Assembly: GCF_000819565.1 (NCBI RefSeq)
Contig: NZ_CP004393.1
Span: 3,906,001 to 3,970,000 of the forward strand
DNA length: 64,000 bases
Direction of reading: 5' to 3'
Origin: Celeribacter indicus
GTDB taxonomy: Bacteria; Pseudomonadota; Alphaproteobacteria; Rhodobacterales; Rhodobacteraceae
The notes beneath the pieces are model-generated. The model did no database searches. It was not told the DNA's origin and saw nothing but the letters and a program-made list of their open reading frames with translations. Of this stretch, positions 16,657-25,515 are shown piece after piece. The position numbers were made by a program, and so were the translations under genes. Numbering within the stretch: position 1 is the stretch's first letter; every line of letters starts with the position of its first letter.

Positions 16657-18168
16657 ATGGTGGCACGGACCTTTTCCGTCGCCTTCGAAGGCGTGGAGGC
16701 CCGGCGGGTCGAGGTGCAATGCGCCATCTCTCCGGGCCTGCCGGGATTCACCATCGTCGGCCTGCCGGACAAGGCGGTGTCGGAAGCCCGCGAAAGGGTC
16801 CGCGCCGCGCTCGCCGCCATGCAGATCGCGCTGCCCTCGAAGAAACTCGTGATCAACCTCTCCCCCGCCGACCTGCCGAAGATGGGCTCGCATTTCGACC
16901 TTCCCATCGCCCTCGCGATCCTCGCCGCCACCGGCCTCATTCCCGAGGAGGCGGCGGAGAAGACGCTCTCGCTCGGGGAGCTCGCGCTCGACGGCTCGCT
17001 CGTCGGAGTGACCGGCGCGCTGCCCGCCGCGCTCACGGCCGCCGAGACCGGCTGCGTCCTCGCCTGCCCCGTCGCCTGCGGCGCCGAAGCTGCCTGGGTC
17101 GGCGCCACCCCGGTCTACGGCGCTGCCAGCCTCGCCCATCTCCTGCGCCATTTCACCGGCGACCGTCCACTCCACGAAGCCGAACCGGGCGAGGTCACAG
17201 CCCCCGTGCATCACCGCGACCTGCGCGACGTGAAGGGACAGGAACGGGCCAAACGCGCGATGGAGATCGCCGCCGCCGGCGCGCACCACCTCCTCATGGT
17301 CGGCACGCCCGGCTCCGGCAAATCCATGCTCGCCGCCCGCCTGCCGACGATCCTGCCGCCGCTCGGCGCACATGAGGCGCTCGAAACCTCGATCATCCAT
17401 TCGCTCGCGGGCCTCCTCGACGAGGGCGGCATTTCCCGCGCCCGCCCGTTCCGCGAGCCGCATCACACCGCCTCCATGGCGGCCATCGTCGGCGGCGGTC
17501 GCGGTGCACAGCCCGGCGAGATCTCCCTGGCCCATAACGGCGTGCTGTTTCTCGACGAATTGCCGGAGTTTTCCCGCGCCGTGCTCGAAACCCTGCGCCA
17601 GCCGGTCGAAACGGGCGAGGTGATGGTCGCGCGGGCCAATGCCCATATCCGCTATCCCGCCCGGTTCATGCTGGTCGCGGCCGCAAACCCGTGCAAATGC
17701 GGCTATCTGCCGGATCCGGCGCGGGCCTGCGCCCGCGTGCCCCTCTGCGGCGAAGACTACCTCGGACGCATCTCCGGTCCGCTCATGGACCGGTTCGACC
17801 TGCGGCTCGAAGTCCCGCCCGTCCAGTTTCTCGACCTGGGCCTCCCGGCCTCCGGCGACAGTTCCGCAACCGTCGCCGCCCGCGTCGCGCAGGCCCGCTC
17901 CCGGCAGGCCGACCGGCTCGAGGGGACGGGCCTGCGCACGAACGCCCAGATCGAGGGGCGCATGCTCGAGGAGGTGGCGGAGCCCGACGCCGAGGGCAAG
18001 GCACTGCTCGTGAAGGCCGCCGAAAAGCTCGGCCTCTCGGCCCGCGGCTATCACCGGGTGCTGCGCGTCGCCCGCACCATCGCCGATCTCGCGCAGGACC
18101 CCGCCGTGCGCCGCCCGCATGTGGCCGAGGCGCTGAGCTACCGCGTCGTCTCCGGCGCCCCGAACTGA
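16657..18168 (+). CDS. comM: YifB/ComM family Mg-chelatase-like AAA+ ATPase
   Basis: AAA+ helicase-like protein (503 aa) of the ComM/YifB family. In naturally competent bacteria ComM promotes branch migration during recombination of incoming DNA; it is also widespread in bacteria not known to be competent. An N-terminal Lon-like domain (about 1-170) precedes Walker A GTPGSGKS near residue 216, Walker B LFLDELPEF and a cysteine set in NPCKCGYLPDPARACARVPL. The C-terminal part has the Mg-chelatase lid ARGYHRVLRVARTIADL. The ATG at 16657 follows GAAAGGA. Its last 31 bases overlap the convergent hydrolase gene. Confidence 0.93.
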   Translation: MVARTFSVAFEGVEARRVEVQCAISPGLPGFTIVGLPDKAVSEARERVRAALAAMQIALPSKKLVINLSPADLPKMGSHFDLPIALAILAATGLIPEEAAEKTLSLGELALDGSLVGVTGALPAALTAAETGCVLACPVACGAEAAWVGATPVYGAASLAHLLRHFTGDRPLHEAEPGEVTAPVHHRDLRDVKGQERAKRAMEIAAAGAHHLLMVGTPGSGKSMLAARLPTILPPLGAHEALETSIIHSLAGLLDEGGISRARPFREPHHTASMAAIVGGGRGAQPGEISLAHNGVLFLDELPEFSRAVLETLRQPVETGEVMVARANAHIRYPARFMLVAAANPCKCGYLPDPARACARVPLCGEDYLGRISGPLMDRFDLRLEVPPVQFLDLGLPASGDSSATVAARVAQARSRQADRLEGTGLRTNAQIEGRMLEEVAEPDAEGKALLVKAAEKLGLSARGYHRVLRVARTIADLAQDPAVRRPHVAEALSYRVVSGAPN

Positions 18169-19034
18169 CGGTCGAGAAAACGGCGCACGCCCTCGAGCGC
18201 GTCATCCGCCTCCGGCAGCCATCCGTGCAGGATCTGCCAGACGTGCGGCAGATCGGGCCAGCTCTCGAGCGTCACCTGCGCCCCCTGCGCCTCCAGCCGT
18301 GCCGCCATGCGCCGGGTGTCGTCGGCAAGGATTTCGGTCCCGGCGAATTGCAACAGAACCGGCGGGCAGGCCGGAAAGGGCGCGAAGAGCGGCGAGGCGC
18401 GCGGATCGTCGGCGGGCGCGCCGCACAGATACCCGTCCCGCACCTCGGCGATCCGCTCCACCGGCAGCAGCGCCTCGCAACGCGCATTGCTCCGCAGCGT
18501 CCCACCCGTCAGCGTGAGATCGGTCCAGGGCGAAAAGGCGAAGGCGGCGCGCGGCGGGCGTCCCGCGACGCAGAGGCCGGAGAGCAGCGCGAGGCACAGG
18601 GCACCACCCGCGCTGTCCCCCCCAAGCAGCAGCGGCAGGTCGCTGCCCAGGCTCCGGCAGACCGCCTCCGCATCCTCGAAGGCGGCCGGAAACGGATGTT
18701 CGGGCGCGAGGCGATAGTCCGGCACCACGACCTCGAGCCCGGTCAGGGCGCAGAGGCGCCGGGCAAGCGGCCGGTGGGTCCGGCTCGAGCCCATCACATA
18801 GGCGCCGCCATGCAGGTACAGCAGACGCCCGCGCGCCCGGCCCCCCGGACGCAGGCGCAGGCAGGGCACGCCACCGGCGAGGATCCGCTCCTCCGCCACG
18901 CCGCGGGTGCGCTGGAACAGCCAGGCCTGCCGCTCGAACCGCCGGCGCTGCCGCGTCAGGGACCGCGCCTGCGCCAGCGCGGGCTTTTCGTGAAACCGCA
19001 TCCAGGCGCTCAATAGGCGGGCCCGGCGGCTCAT
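18138..19034 (-). CDS. Alpha/beta hydrolase of the hormone-sensitive lipase family
   Basis: Esterase/lipase-like hydrolase (298 aa). The oxyanion HGG motif is in LYLHGGAYVMGSS, the nucleophile in GGDSAGGALCLAL, and the acid/base residues are probably in the FAGTEILADDTRR and DLPHVWQ stretches, so the Ser-Asp-His triad looks complete. The region DYRLAPEHPFPAAFED is diagnostic of the HSL (arylesterase) group. Natural substrate is unknown. The start at 19034 lies immediately after gshB on the same strand, so it is probably the last gene of the rsmI-yraN-gshB transcript. The 3' end overlaps comM by 31 bases. Confidence 0.88.
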   Translation of the reverse strand: MSRRARLLSAWMRFHEKPALAQARSLTRQRRRFERQAWLFQRTRGVAEERILAGGVPCLRLRPGGRARGRLLYLHGGAYVMGSSRTHRPLARRLCALTGLEVVVPDYRLAPEHPFPAAFEDAEAVCRSLGSDLPLLLGGDSAGGALCLALLSGLCVAGRPPRAAFAFSPWTDLTLTGGTLRSNARCEALLPVERIAEVRDGYLCGAPADDPRASPLFAPFPACPPVLLQFAGTEILADDTRRMAARLEAQGAQVTLESWPDLPHVWQILHGWLPEADDALEGVRRFLDRQFGAPETTR

Positions 19035-19035
19035 C

Positions 19036-19977
19036 TCAGCCGCGTTTCGCCTCGATGGCGATCCAGATGGCCTCCGCGGCATTGGTCCCGTCGAACCGCT
19101 CGAGCTCCTGGATGCCCGTCGGCGAGGTGACGTTGATTTCCGTGAGATAGTCGCCGATCACGTCGATCCCGACGAAGATCTGTCCCTTTTCCCGCAGGAG
19201 CGGCCCGATCCGCGCGCAGATCTCGCGGTCGCGCGCCGTCAGCCCGACCTTCTCCGGCCGGCCGCCGACATGCATGTTCGAGCGCGTCTCCCCCGCCTGG
19301 GGGACGCGATTGATCGCCCCCACCGCCTCCCCGTCGACGAGGATCACCCGCTTGTCGCCCTTCGCGACATCGGGGAGGAATTTCTGCACGATCAGCGGCT
19401 CGCGCGACATGCCGGTGAACAGCTCGTGCAGCGAGGACAGGTTGCGGTCGTTCGGGTCGAGCCGGAACACCCCCGCCCCGCCATTGCCGTAGAGCGGCTT
19501 GAGGATGATGTCGCCATGCCGCTCCTTGAAGGCGCGGATCGTCGACAGGTCGCGCGCGATGGCGGTCGGCGGCGTCAGGTCGGGAAAGCGCAGGACCAGA
19601 AGTTTCTCCGGATAGTTGCGCACCCAGAAGGGATCGTTCACCACGAGCGTGCCCGGCATGAGAAGCTCGAGAAGATGGGTCGTGGTGATATAGCCCATGT
19701 CGAAGGGCGGGTCCTGCCGCAGCCAGACCACGTCGTAATCGGACAGGTCGACCTCGGTCATCTCGCCGAGACTGTAGTGATCGCCCTCTACCCGGCGCAC
19801 CTCGACCGGCCAGCCCCGCGCGGTGACCCGGCCCTCCTGGAAGGCGAGATGCTCCGGCGTGTAGTAGAAAAGGTCATGGCCGCGCGCCTGCGCCTCTTCC
19901 ATGATGCGGAACGTGCTGTCGGCATTGATGTTGATCGGGCCGATCGGGTCCATCTGGATCGCGACTTTCAGGGGCAA
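19036..19977 (-). CDS. gshB: Glutathione synthase
   Basis: ATP-grasp ligase (313 aa) that adds glycine to gamma-glutamylcysteine, the last step of glutathione synthesis. The N-terminal [19 protein letters not shown], the ATP-grasp [15 protein letters not shown], and the C-terminal [21 protein letters not shown] are all present. The start is read as TTG at 19977 because the first beta-strand must be included and GGAG stands about nine bases upstream; no ATG or GTG is available in frame. It is in a minus-strand cluster with yraN and rsmI, an arrangement seen in many alphaproteobacteria. Confidence 0.95.
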   Translation of the reverse strand: MPLKVAIQMDPIGPININADSTFRIMEEAQARGHDLFYYTPEHLAFQEGRVTARGWPVEVRRVEGDHYSLGEMTEVDLSDYDVVWLRQDPPFDMGYITTTHLLELLMPGTLVVNDPFWVRNYPEKLLVLRFPDLTPPTAIARDLSTIRAFKERHGDIILKPLYGNGGAGVFRLDPNDRNLSSLHELFTGMSREPLIVQKFLPDVAKGDKRVILVDGEAVGAINRVPQAGETRSNMHVGGRPEKVGLTARDREICARIGPLLREKGQIFVGIDVIGDYLTEINVTSPTGIQELERFDGTNAAEAIWIAIEAKRG

Positions 19978-20067
19978 GGCTCATCTCCGGCTGAGGCAGT
20001 TTCTCCCTAGATGGACCAGCCCCGGAAGGCATTCAACGGAAATGTCCTGTGCGAAGTCACACACAGG

Positions 20068-20132
20068 GCGTTCAGGCCGGTGCGTTCAGGTTGGTTGTGT
20101 TCGGGCCAGGGCGTTCAGACCAGCGCGTTCTC
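20068..20132. repeat. Five-copy GCGTTCAG minisatellite at the yraN 3' end
   Basis: GCGTTCAG or close variants start at 20068, 20082, 20097, 20111 and 20125, a period of 14-15 bases. The last two units fall in the 3' end of yraN and the others lie beyond its stop codon. Confidence 0.7.
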
Positions 20133-20522
20133 GAGAATCGCCACCTGCCCCTGGCCGTCGACCAGCGCCACGTCGATGCGCATGTCTGTCAGCAGCCCGT
20201 CAGGCTGGCGGCCGACATAGTCTTCCGCGCTCCGGCAGATCCGCGCGATCTGTCCCGCGCCGAGCTTTTCGGCTGCGCGTGCGTGGGTTTTCGACGCCTT
20301 CACCTCCACGAACACGAATCCCGTCCCGTCGCGAAAGATCAGGTCGATCTCCCCGCCCGCGCCGCGCCAGCGCGTTTCCGCGAGCGCATATCCCCGCGCC
20401 CCGTAATCGCGTGCGACCGAGGCTTCCGCGGCCCGGCCGAAGTCATGGGCACGCCGCCCGCGCGCCTGCCGCGCCTCCTGCGGACCGGCGCCTGCGAGAT
20501 CGTCCGTAAAATCAAGTGGCAT
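20115..20522 (-). CDS. yraN: YraN family (UPF0102) nuclease-fold protein
   Basis: Small protein (135 aa) of the UPF0102 family, which has the Holliday-junction-resolvase/endonuclease fold. The nuclease-like residues are recognisable: GRAAEASVARDYGARGY with the early Glu, GGEIDLIFRDG with the catalytic Asp, and FVEVKAS with the E-x-K pair. The role in the cell is not established. It sits between rsmI (21 bases upstream) and gshB on the minus strand, a conserved neighbourhood. The 3' end and the sequence after it consist of degenerate GCGTTCAG repeats. Confidence 0.92.
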   Translation of the reverse strand: MPLDFTDDLAGAGPQEARQARGRRAHDFGRAAEASVARDYGARGYALAETRWRGAGGEIDLIFRDGTGFVFVEVKASKTHARAAEKLGAGQIARICRSAEDYVGRQPDGLLTDMRIDVALVDGQGQVAILENALV

Positions 20523-20543
20523 GTTCAGCGTCCTTTCCGTCCG

Positions 20544-21440
20544 TCATCCCGTCCGTCCCCGTTCCGGGTCCTCGTCGTCCCGTGCCTTCGCATCCATCGC
20601 GAGCGCCTTCTGATAGACCTCGCGCTTCTTCATCCCGTAGCGCGCGGCCACCTCCGCGGCCGCGTCCTTCACCGTCATCGTCGCGAGCGCGCGCTGCAAC
20701 TCGGCCTCCAGATCCGGCGCGCTCACCTCCTCCTGTCCGCCGCGCCCCACGAGCAGCACGATCTCGCCCTTGACCGGCGCGTCCCGCAGAGCCACCTCCA
20801 GCTCGCGCAGGGTGCCGCGCCGCACCTCCTCGAATTTCTTCGTCAGTTCACGGCAGAGCGCGGCCGGCCGCGATTCCCCCAGAGTCTCGCAGAGTTCATT
20901 TAACGTTCGGTGAATCCGTTTCGGGCTCTCATAGAAGCCGAGCGTGGCGGGCACGGAGGCGAAGGCGCGGAAGGTCTTGAGCCGGGCGCCCTGCGCGGCC
21001 GGCGGGAAGCCCGCGAACAGGAAACGGTCCGACGGCAGGCCCGACACGGTGAGCGCCGCGATCATCGCGGAAGGGCCGGGGGCGGTGGTCACGGCCACGC
21101 CCGCCTCGAGCGCCTCCCGGCCCAGCGCGAATCCGGGATCGGCGACGAGCGGCGTCCCCGCCTCGGAGGCATAGGCGACGGATTTTCCCTCCGCGAGCAG
21201 CGCCATGATCCTCGGCCGGATGCGGGCGCCGTTGTGATCGTGATAGGCGATGAGAGGACGGCCGTTCAGGGGCAGGCCATGGATCTCCATGAGCCGGCGC
21301 AGCGAGCGGGTGTCCTCGGCGGCCAGCACATCGGCGGAGGCAAGAATATCGAGCGCGCGCAAGGTGATATCGCGTGCGTTCCCGATCGGGGTGGCGACGA
21401 AATAGAGGCCGGCGGGAAGCTGCTTGGGAATATGGGTCAC
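20544..21440 (-). CDS. rsmI: 16S rRNA 2'-O-ribose C1402 methyltransferase
   Basis: SAM-dependent methyltransferase (298 aa) that methylates the ribose of C1402 in the 16S rRNA decoding centre. Motifs: YFVATPIGNARDITLRAL at the N-terminus, ASEAGTPLVADPGF, and GPSAMIAALTVSGLP, all typical of the tetrapyrrole-methylase-fold RsmI family; the C-terminal basic helical part is also present. Start is GTG at 21440 with GAGAGAG upstream. It is divergent from the lppC-like gene, which is the usual alphaproteobacterial arrangement. Confidence 0.96.
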   Translation of the reverse strand: MTHIPKQLPAGLYFVATPIGNARDITLRALDILASADVLAAEDTRSLRRLMEIHGLPLNGRPLIAYHDHNGARIRPRIMALLAEGKSVAYASEAGTPLVADPGFALGREALEAGVAVTTAPGPSAMIAALTVSGLPSDRFLFAGFPPAAQGARLKTFRAFASVPATLGFYESPKRIHRTLNELCETLGESRPAALCRELTKKFEEVRRGTLRELEVALRDAPVKGEIVLLVGRGGQEEVSAPDLEAELQRALATMTVKDAAAEVAARYGMKKREVYQKALAMDAKARDDEDPERGRTG

Positions 21441-21554
21441 GTCTCTCTCAGGGTTTTGCGGCGTTTACTCTTTCGGACGCGTCGCATAGTCTCGCCGCAA
21501 AATCACGCGACGCGCGTCGCCCCCCAACGTTCGCCGACAGGAGTGAGGTTTCCC

Positions 21555-22733
21555 ATGTTCGCTGTTCTCCGTGCCGCCCGCAAGTCCCTCGGGAAACTTG
21601 CGCTCTGCCTTTCCTTCGTGGCCCTCGCCGCCTGTGATCCGGGTGCGATGCAGATGGGGGGCGGTCCCGCGATCAGCCGCGGAGGCCCGGTCCCCGTCGC
21701 GCTGCTCGTGCCCTACGAATCGACCCAGGGCGGCGACGTCGCGCTCGCCACCTCGCTCGAGAACGCGGCGCGCATGGCGATCGCGGATCTCGACGGGGCG
21801 CAGATCGACCTGCGGGTCTATCCCACCGGCGGCCAGGCCGAACGCGCCTCCTCTGCCGCCTCCCAGGCCGTCGCGGACGGGGCGAAGGTCATCCTCGGAC
21901 CCGTCTATGGCGGCTCGGCGAAGCTCGCGGGGCTCGCGGCCGGGCGCGCGGGGGTGAACGTGCTCTCGTTCTCCAACAACCCGGACGTCGCCGGGGGCAA
22001 TGTCTTCATCCTCGGCCCGACCTTCGACAACACGGCGAACCGCCTCGTCTCCTATGCCCGCGCCAACGGCAAGTCCCGGATCATGGTCGTGAACGGCCAG
22101 GCCGCGGCGGAACAGGCCGGAGCGGAGGCGATCAGGGGCGCCATCGCGCGGCAGGGCGCGACCCTGGCCGGACAGCAGAGTTTCGAACTCAGCCAGCAGG
22201 GCGTGGTGAGCGCGATCCAGCCGATCGCCTCCACCGCACGGTCCTCCGGCGCGGACGCGATCTTCTTCACCTCCGGCAACGACGGGGCGATGCCGCTCCT
22301 GGCGCAGATGCTGCCGGAAAACGGCATCCGCTCGCCCAACCCGCAATATATCGGCCTTCAGCGCTGGAACATCCCGCCCTCGGCCCTGAGCCTGCCGGGC
22401 CTCCAGGACAGCTGGTTCGCGATCCCCGACCAGCAGCTCGCCGCCAGTTTCTCCTCCCGCTATACCGCCCGCTACGGCAGCCAGCCGCACGCGCTCGCCG
22501 GGCTCGCCTATGACGGCATCGCGGCCATCGGCGCGCTCGCCTCCGAAGGCAACACCGGCACCCTGAGCGCACAGGCCCTGACCCGGCGCAACGGCTTCGT
22601 CGGCGTGAACGGCGTCTTCCGCCTCATGTCCGACGGCACGAACGAACGCGCCCTGTCGGTCGCCACGATCCAGAACAACCAGGTTATCGAGATTGACCCT
22701 GCACCCAGAGCCTTCGGCGGCTTCGGTTTCTGA
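21555..22733 (+). CDS. Penicillin-binding protein activator-like lipoprotein (LppC/LpoA family)
   Basis: Outer-membrane or periplasmic lipoprotein (392 aa) with a type I periplasmic binding protein fold. The signal peptide ends in a lipobox (ALAAC, Cys at about residue 24), followed by a binding-protein-like domain with VALLVPYES, LGPVYGGSAKLAGLA, NVLSFSNNPDVAGG and GLAYDGIAAIGALA. LpoA in enterobacteria activates PBP1A; here the role is by homology. The start at 21555 is the one that yields the lipoprotein signal. Its last 41 bases overlap glnD, suggesting coupling. Confidence 0.9.
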   Translation: MFAVLRAARKSLGKLALCLSFVALAACDPGAMQMGGGPAISRGGPVPVALLVPYESTQGGDVALATSLENAARMAIADLDGAQIDLRVYPTGGQAERASSAASQAVADGAKVILGPVYGGSAKLAGLAAGRAGVNVLSFSNNPDVAGGNVFILGPTFDNTANRLVSYARANGKSRIMVVNGQAAAEQAGAEAIRGAIARQGATLAGQQSFELSQQGVVSAIQPIASTARSSGADAIFFTSGNDGAMPLLAQMLPENGIRSPNPQYIGLQRWNIPPSALSLPGLQDSWFAIPDQQLAASFSSRYTARYGSQPHALAGLAYDGIAAIGALASEGNTGTLSAQALTRRNGFVGVNGVFRLMSDGTNERALSVATIQNNQVIEIDPAPRAFGGFGF

Positions 22734-25515
22734 GGAAGCCGGACTCGCCCGTTTCGTCCCGGCCGCTCCGGGATCCCTGATCTGCGCCGAAACCGCCATC
22801 TTCGACGTCGCCGCCGTGGCCGCCGAACTCGAAGCCGCATGGGCGGAGGCGACCGACGCGGCGGCGCTGCGCAAGGCGACGGTCGGCGTACTCGCCGCGG
22901 TGCAAAAGGCGGGGCGCGAGACGATCGCCGCCGCCATCGCCGAGGCGCCGCGCAACGCCCGTCCGGCGGTGCGCGCCTATGCCTGGCTTACCGACTGCAT
23001 CGTGACATCCGTGCTCTACACCGCCCTGACGAAGCTGCATCCGAACCCGACCCCCTCGGAGGGCGAACGGATCGCGGTGCTTGCGGTCGGCGGCTACGGG
23101 CGCGGCGAGATGTCTCCCGAATCCGACGTGGACCTGCTGTTTCTCGCGCCCCACAAGATCACCGGCTGGATCGAAAGCCTCGTCGAGAGCATGCTCTACA
23201 TGTTCTGGGACCTGCACCTGAAGATCGGCCATTCCACGCGCACGATCGGGGATTGCATCCGCCTAGGCCGCGAGGATTTCACGATCCGCACCGCCCTGCT
23301 CGAGCTGCGCTTCCTCGCCGGCAACCGCCGCCTCGCGAGGGATCTGCATGTCAGGCTGCGCGACGAGCTCTTCTCGGGGACGGCGCGGGAGTTCATCGAG
23401 GCGAAACTGGCCGAGCGCGAGGAACGGATCCGCAAGCAGGGCGGCCAGCGCTACGTGGTCGAACCGAACGTGAAAGAGGGCAAGGGCGGCTTGCGCGACC
23501 TGCACACGCTGTTCTGGATCGCGAAATACGTCCACGGCGTGCGCGACACCGCCGATCTCGTGCGGGCGGGGGTCTTCACCGCCGACGAATACCGCCAGTT
23601 CGAGGAGGCGGAGACCTTCCTGCACGCGGTGCGCAATGCGCTTCACCTGATCGCCGGGCGTCCGATGGACCAGCTCACCTTCGACATGCAGGTGGAGGTG
23701 GCCGACTTCCTTGGCTATGTCGACTATGGCGGCCGCCGGGCGGTGGAACATTTCATGCAGGATTACTTCCGCCATGCCACCCGCGTGGGGGAACTGACCC
23801 GCATCTTCCTCACGTCTCTCGAGGCGCAGCATGTCAAGCAGGGCCCGGCGCTCCAGCGCCTCTTCAAGCGCCGCCGCAAGATTGCCGCGCCCTACGAGCT
23901 CGTCAACAACCGGCTCGACATCGCCGATCCGAAGGCGTTCCTGTCCGATCCGGTCAATATCCTGCGCCTCTTCGAGGAGGCGCTGCGCACCGGCTATCTC
24001 ATCCATCCGAATGCGATGCGGCTCATCTCCGCCAACCTCGACCGGATCGACGGGGAGATGCGCGAGGATCCGGAGGCGCAGCGGATCTTCCTCGACCTGC
24101 TGCTGAAACACGGCAATCCCGAACGCTCGCTACGTCGCATGAACGAGCTCGGCGTGCTCGGCGCCTTCATCCCGGAATTCCAGCATATCGTGGCAATGAT
24201 GCAGTTCAACATGTATCACAGCTATACGGTGGACGAGCACACGATCCAGTGCATCTCCAACCTCGCGCAGATCGAGCGCGGGGAGCTGTCCGCGGACCTG
24301 CCGCTCGCCTCCTCGATCCTCGCCCAGGGGGTCAACCGACGGGTGCTCTATGTCGCGCTCCTGCTTCACGACATCGGCAAGGGCCGGACCGAGGACCATT
24401 CGGTGATCGGTGCCCAGATCGCGCGGCGCGTCGCGCCGCGGCTGGGACTGAAACCCGCCGAATGCGAGACCGTGGAATGGCTCGTGCGCTATCACCTCCT
24501 GATGTCGGACATGGCGCAGAAACGCGACATCGCCGATCCGCGCACGGTGCGCGATTTCGCCAAGGCGGTGAAGACGCGTGAAAGGCTCGATCTTCTGACC
24601 GTGCTGACGGTTTGCGACATCCGCGGCGTGGGACCGGGCGTGTGGAACAACTGGAAGGCGGTCCTCCTGCGCTCGCTGCACGCGCAGACCGCGCATGCGC
24701 TCGAGCACGGGCTCGAGGAGATCAACCGCGACGCGCGGGAGGGCGAGGCGAAGAAGGTGCTGCGCGCCGCGCTGTCGGACTGGGATCCCGCCGACCGCCG
24801 CGCCGAGCTTCAACGCCATTACGGCACCTACTGGCAGGGCCTGCCCTTTTCCGCACACGAGGTCTTCGCGCGGCTCCTGCGCGACATCCGGGACGACGAG
24901 ATCCGCATCGACCTGCATCCCGACGAGGACCGCGACGCGACCCGCGCCTGCTTCGCCCTTTCCGACCATCCGGGGATCTTCTCCCGCCTCGCCGGGGCGC
25001 TCGCCCTCGTGGGGGCGAACGTGGTGGACGCGCGCACCTATACCTCCAAGGACGGCTATGCCACCGCGGTCTTCTGGATCCAGGACAACGACGGCAATCC
25101 CTACGAGGAAAGCCGCCTGCCCCGCCTGCGCCAGATGATCGGCAAGACCCTGCGCGGCGAGATCGTCGCCCGCGACGCGCTCAAGTCCCGCGACAAGATC
25201 AAGAAGCGCGAAAGCAAGTTCAACGTGCCCACCTCGATCATCTTCGACAACGAGGGCTCCGAGATCTTCACGATCATCGAGGTCGACACCCGCGACCGGC
25301 CGGGGCTGCTGTTCGATCTCACGCGAGTGCTCGCCGGCAACAATATCTCCATCGTCACCGCCCAGATCGCCACCTACGGCGCCCAGGTCGTCGACGTCTT
25401 CTATGTGAAGGACATGTTCGGAATGAAGCTCCACGCCGAACCCAAGCGCAGGGCGCTTGAAAAGAAACTGCGCGAGGCGATCGAGCTCGGCGCCGAGAGG
25501 GCCCGCTCCGAATGA
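22693..25515 (+). CDS. glnD: [Protein-PII] uridylyltransferase / uridylyl-removing enzyme
   Basis: Nitrogen-status sensor (940 aa) that uridylylates PII proteins when glutamine is low and removes UMP when it is high. Domains: nucleotidyltransferase with GGYGRGEMSPESDVDLLF near residue 132; a helical linker with NVKEGKGGLRDLHTL; an HD hydrolase domain with LLHDIGKGR near 556; and two ACT domains near 760 and 870. The start is read as TTG at 22693, inside the 3' end of the upstream lipoprotein gene; no ATG occurs near, and the ribosome binding site is weak, so the start is uncertain. It overlaps murJ by four bases. Confidence 0.95.
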   Translation: MTLHPEPSAASVSEEAGLARFVPAAPGSLICAETAIFDVAAVAAELEAAWAEATDAAALRKATVGVLAAVQKAGRETIAAAIAEAPRNARPAVRAYAWLTDCIVTSVLYTALTKLHPNPTPSEGERIAVLAVGGYGRGEMSPESDVDLLFLAPHKITGWIESLVESMLYMFWDLHLKIGHSTRTIGDCIRLGREDFTIRTALLELRFLAGNRRLARDLHVRLRDELFSGTAREFIEAKLAEREERIRKQGGQRYVVEPNVKEGKGGLRDLHTLFWIAKYVHGVRDTADLVRAGVFTADEYRQFEEAETFLHAVRNALHLIAGRPMDQLTFDMQVEVADFLGYVDYGGRRAVEHFMQDYFRHATRVGELTRIFLTSLEAQHVKQGPALQRLFKRRRKIAAPYELVNNRLDIADPKAFLSDPVNILRLFEEALRTGYLIHPNAMRLISANLDRIDGEMREDPEAQRIFLDLLLKHGNPERSLRRMNELGVLGAFIPEFQHIVAMMQFNMYHSYTVDEHTIQCISNLAQIERGELSADLPLASSILAQGVNRRVLYVALLLHDIGKGRTEDHSVIGAQIARRVAPRLGLKPAECETVEWLVRYHLLMSDMAQKRDIADPRTVRDFAKAVKTRERLDLLTVLTVCDIRGVGPGVWNNWKAVLLRSLHAQTAHALEHGLEEINRDAREGEAKKVLRAALSDWDPADRRAELQRHYGTYWQGLPFSAHEVFARLLRDIRDDEIRIDLHPDEDRDATRACFALSDHPGIFSRLAGALALVGANVVDARTYTSKDGYATAVFWIQDNDGNPYEESRLPRLRQMIGKTLRGEIVARDALKSRDKIKKRESKFNVPTSIIFDNEGSEIFTIIEVDTRDRPGLLFDLTRVLAGNNISIVTAQIATYGAQVVDVFYVKDMFGMKLHAEPKRRALEKKLREAIELGAERARSE

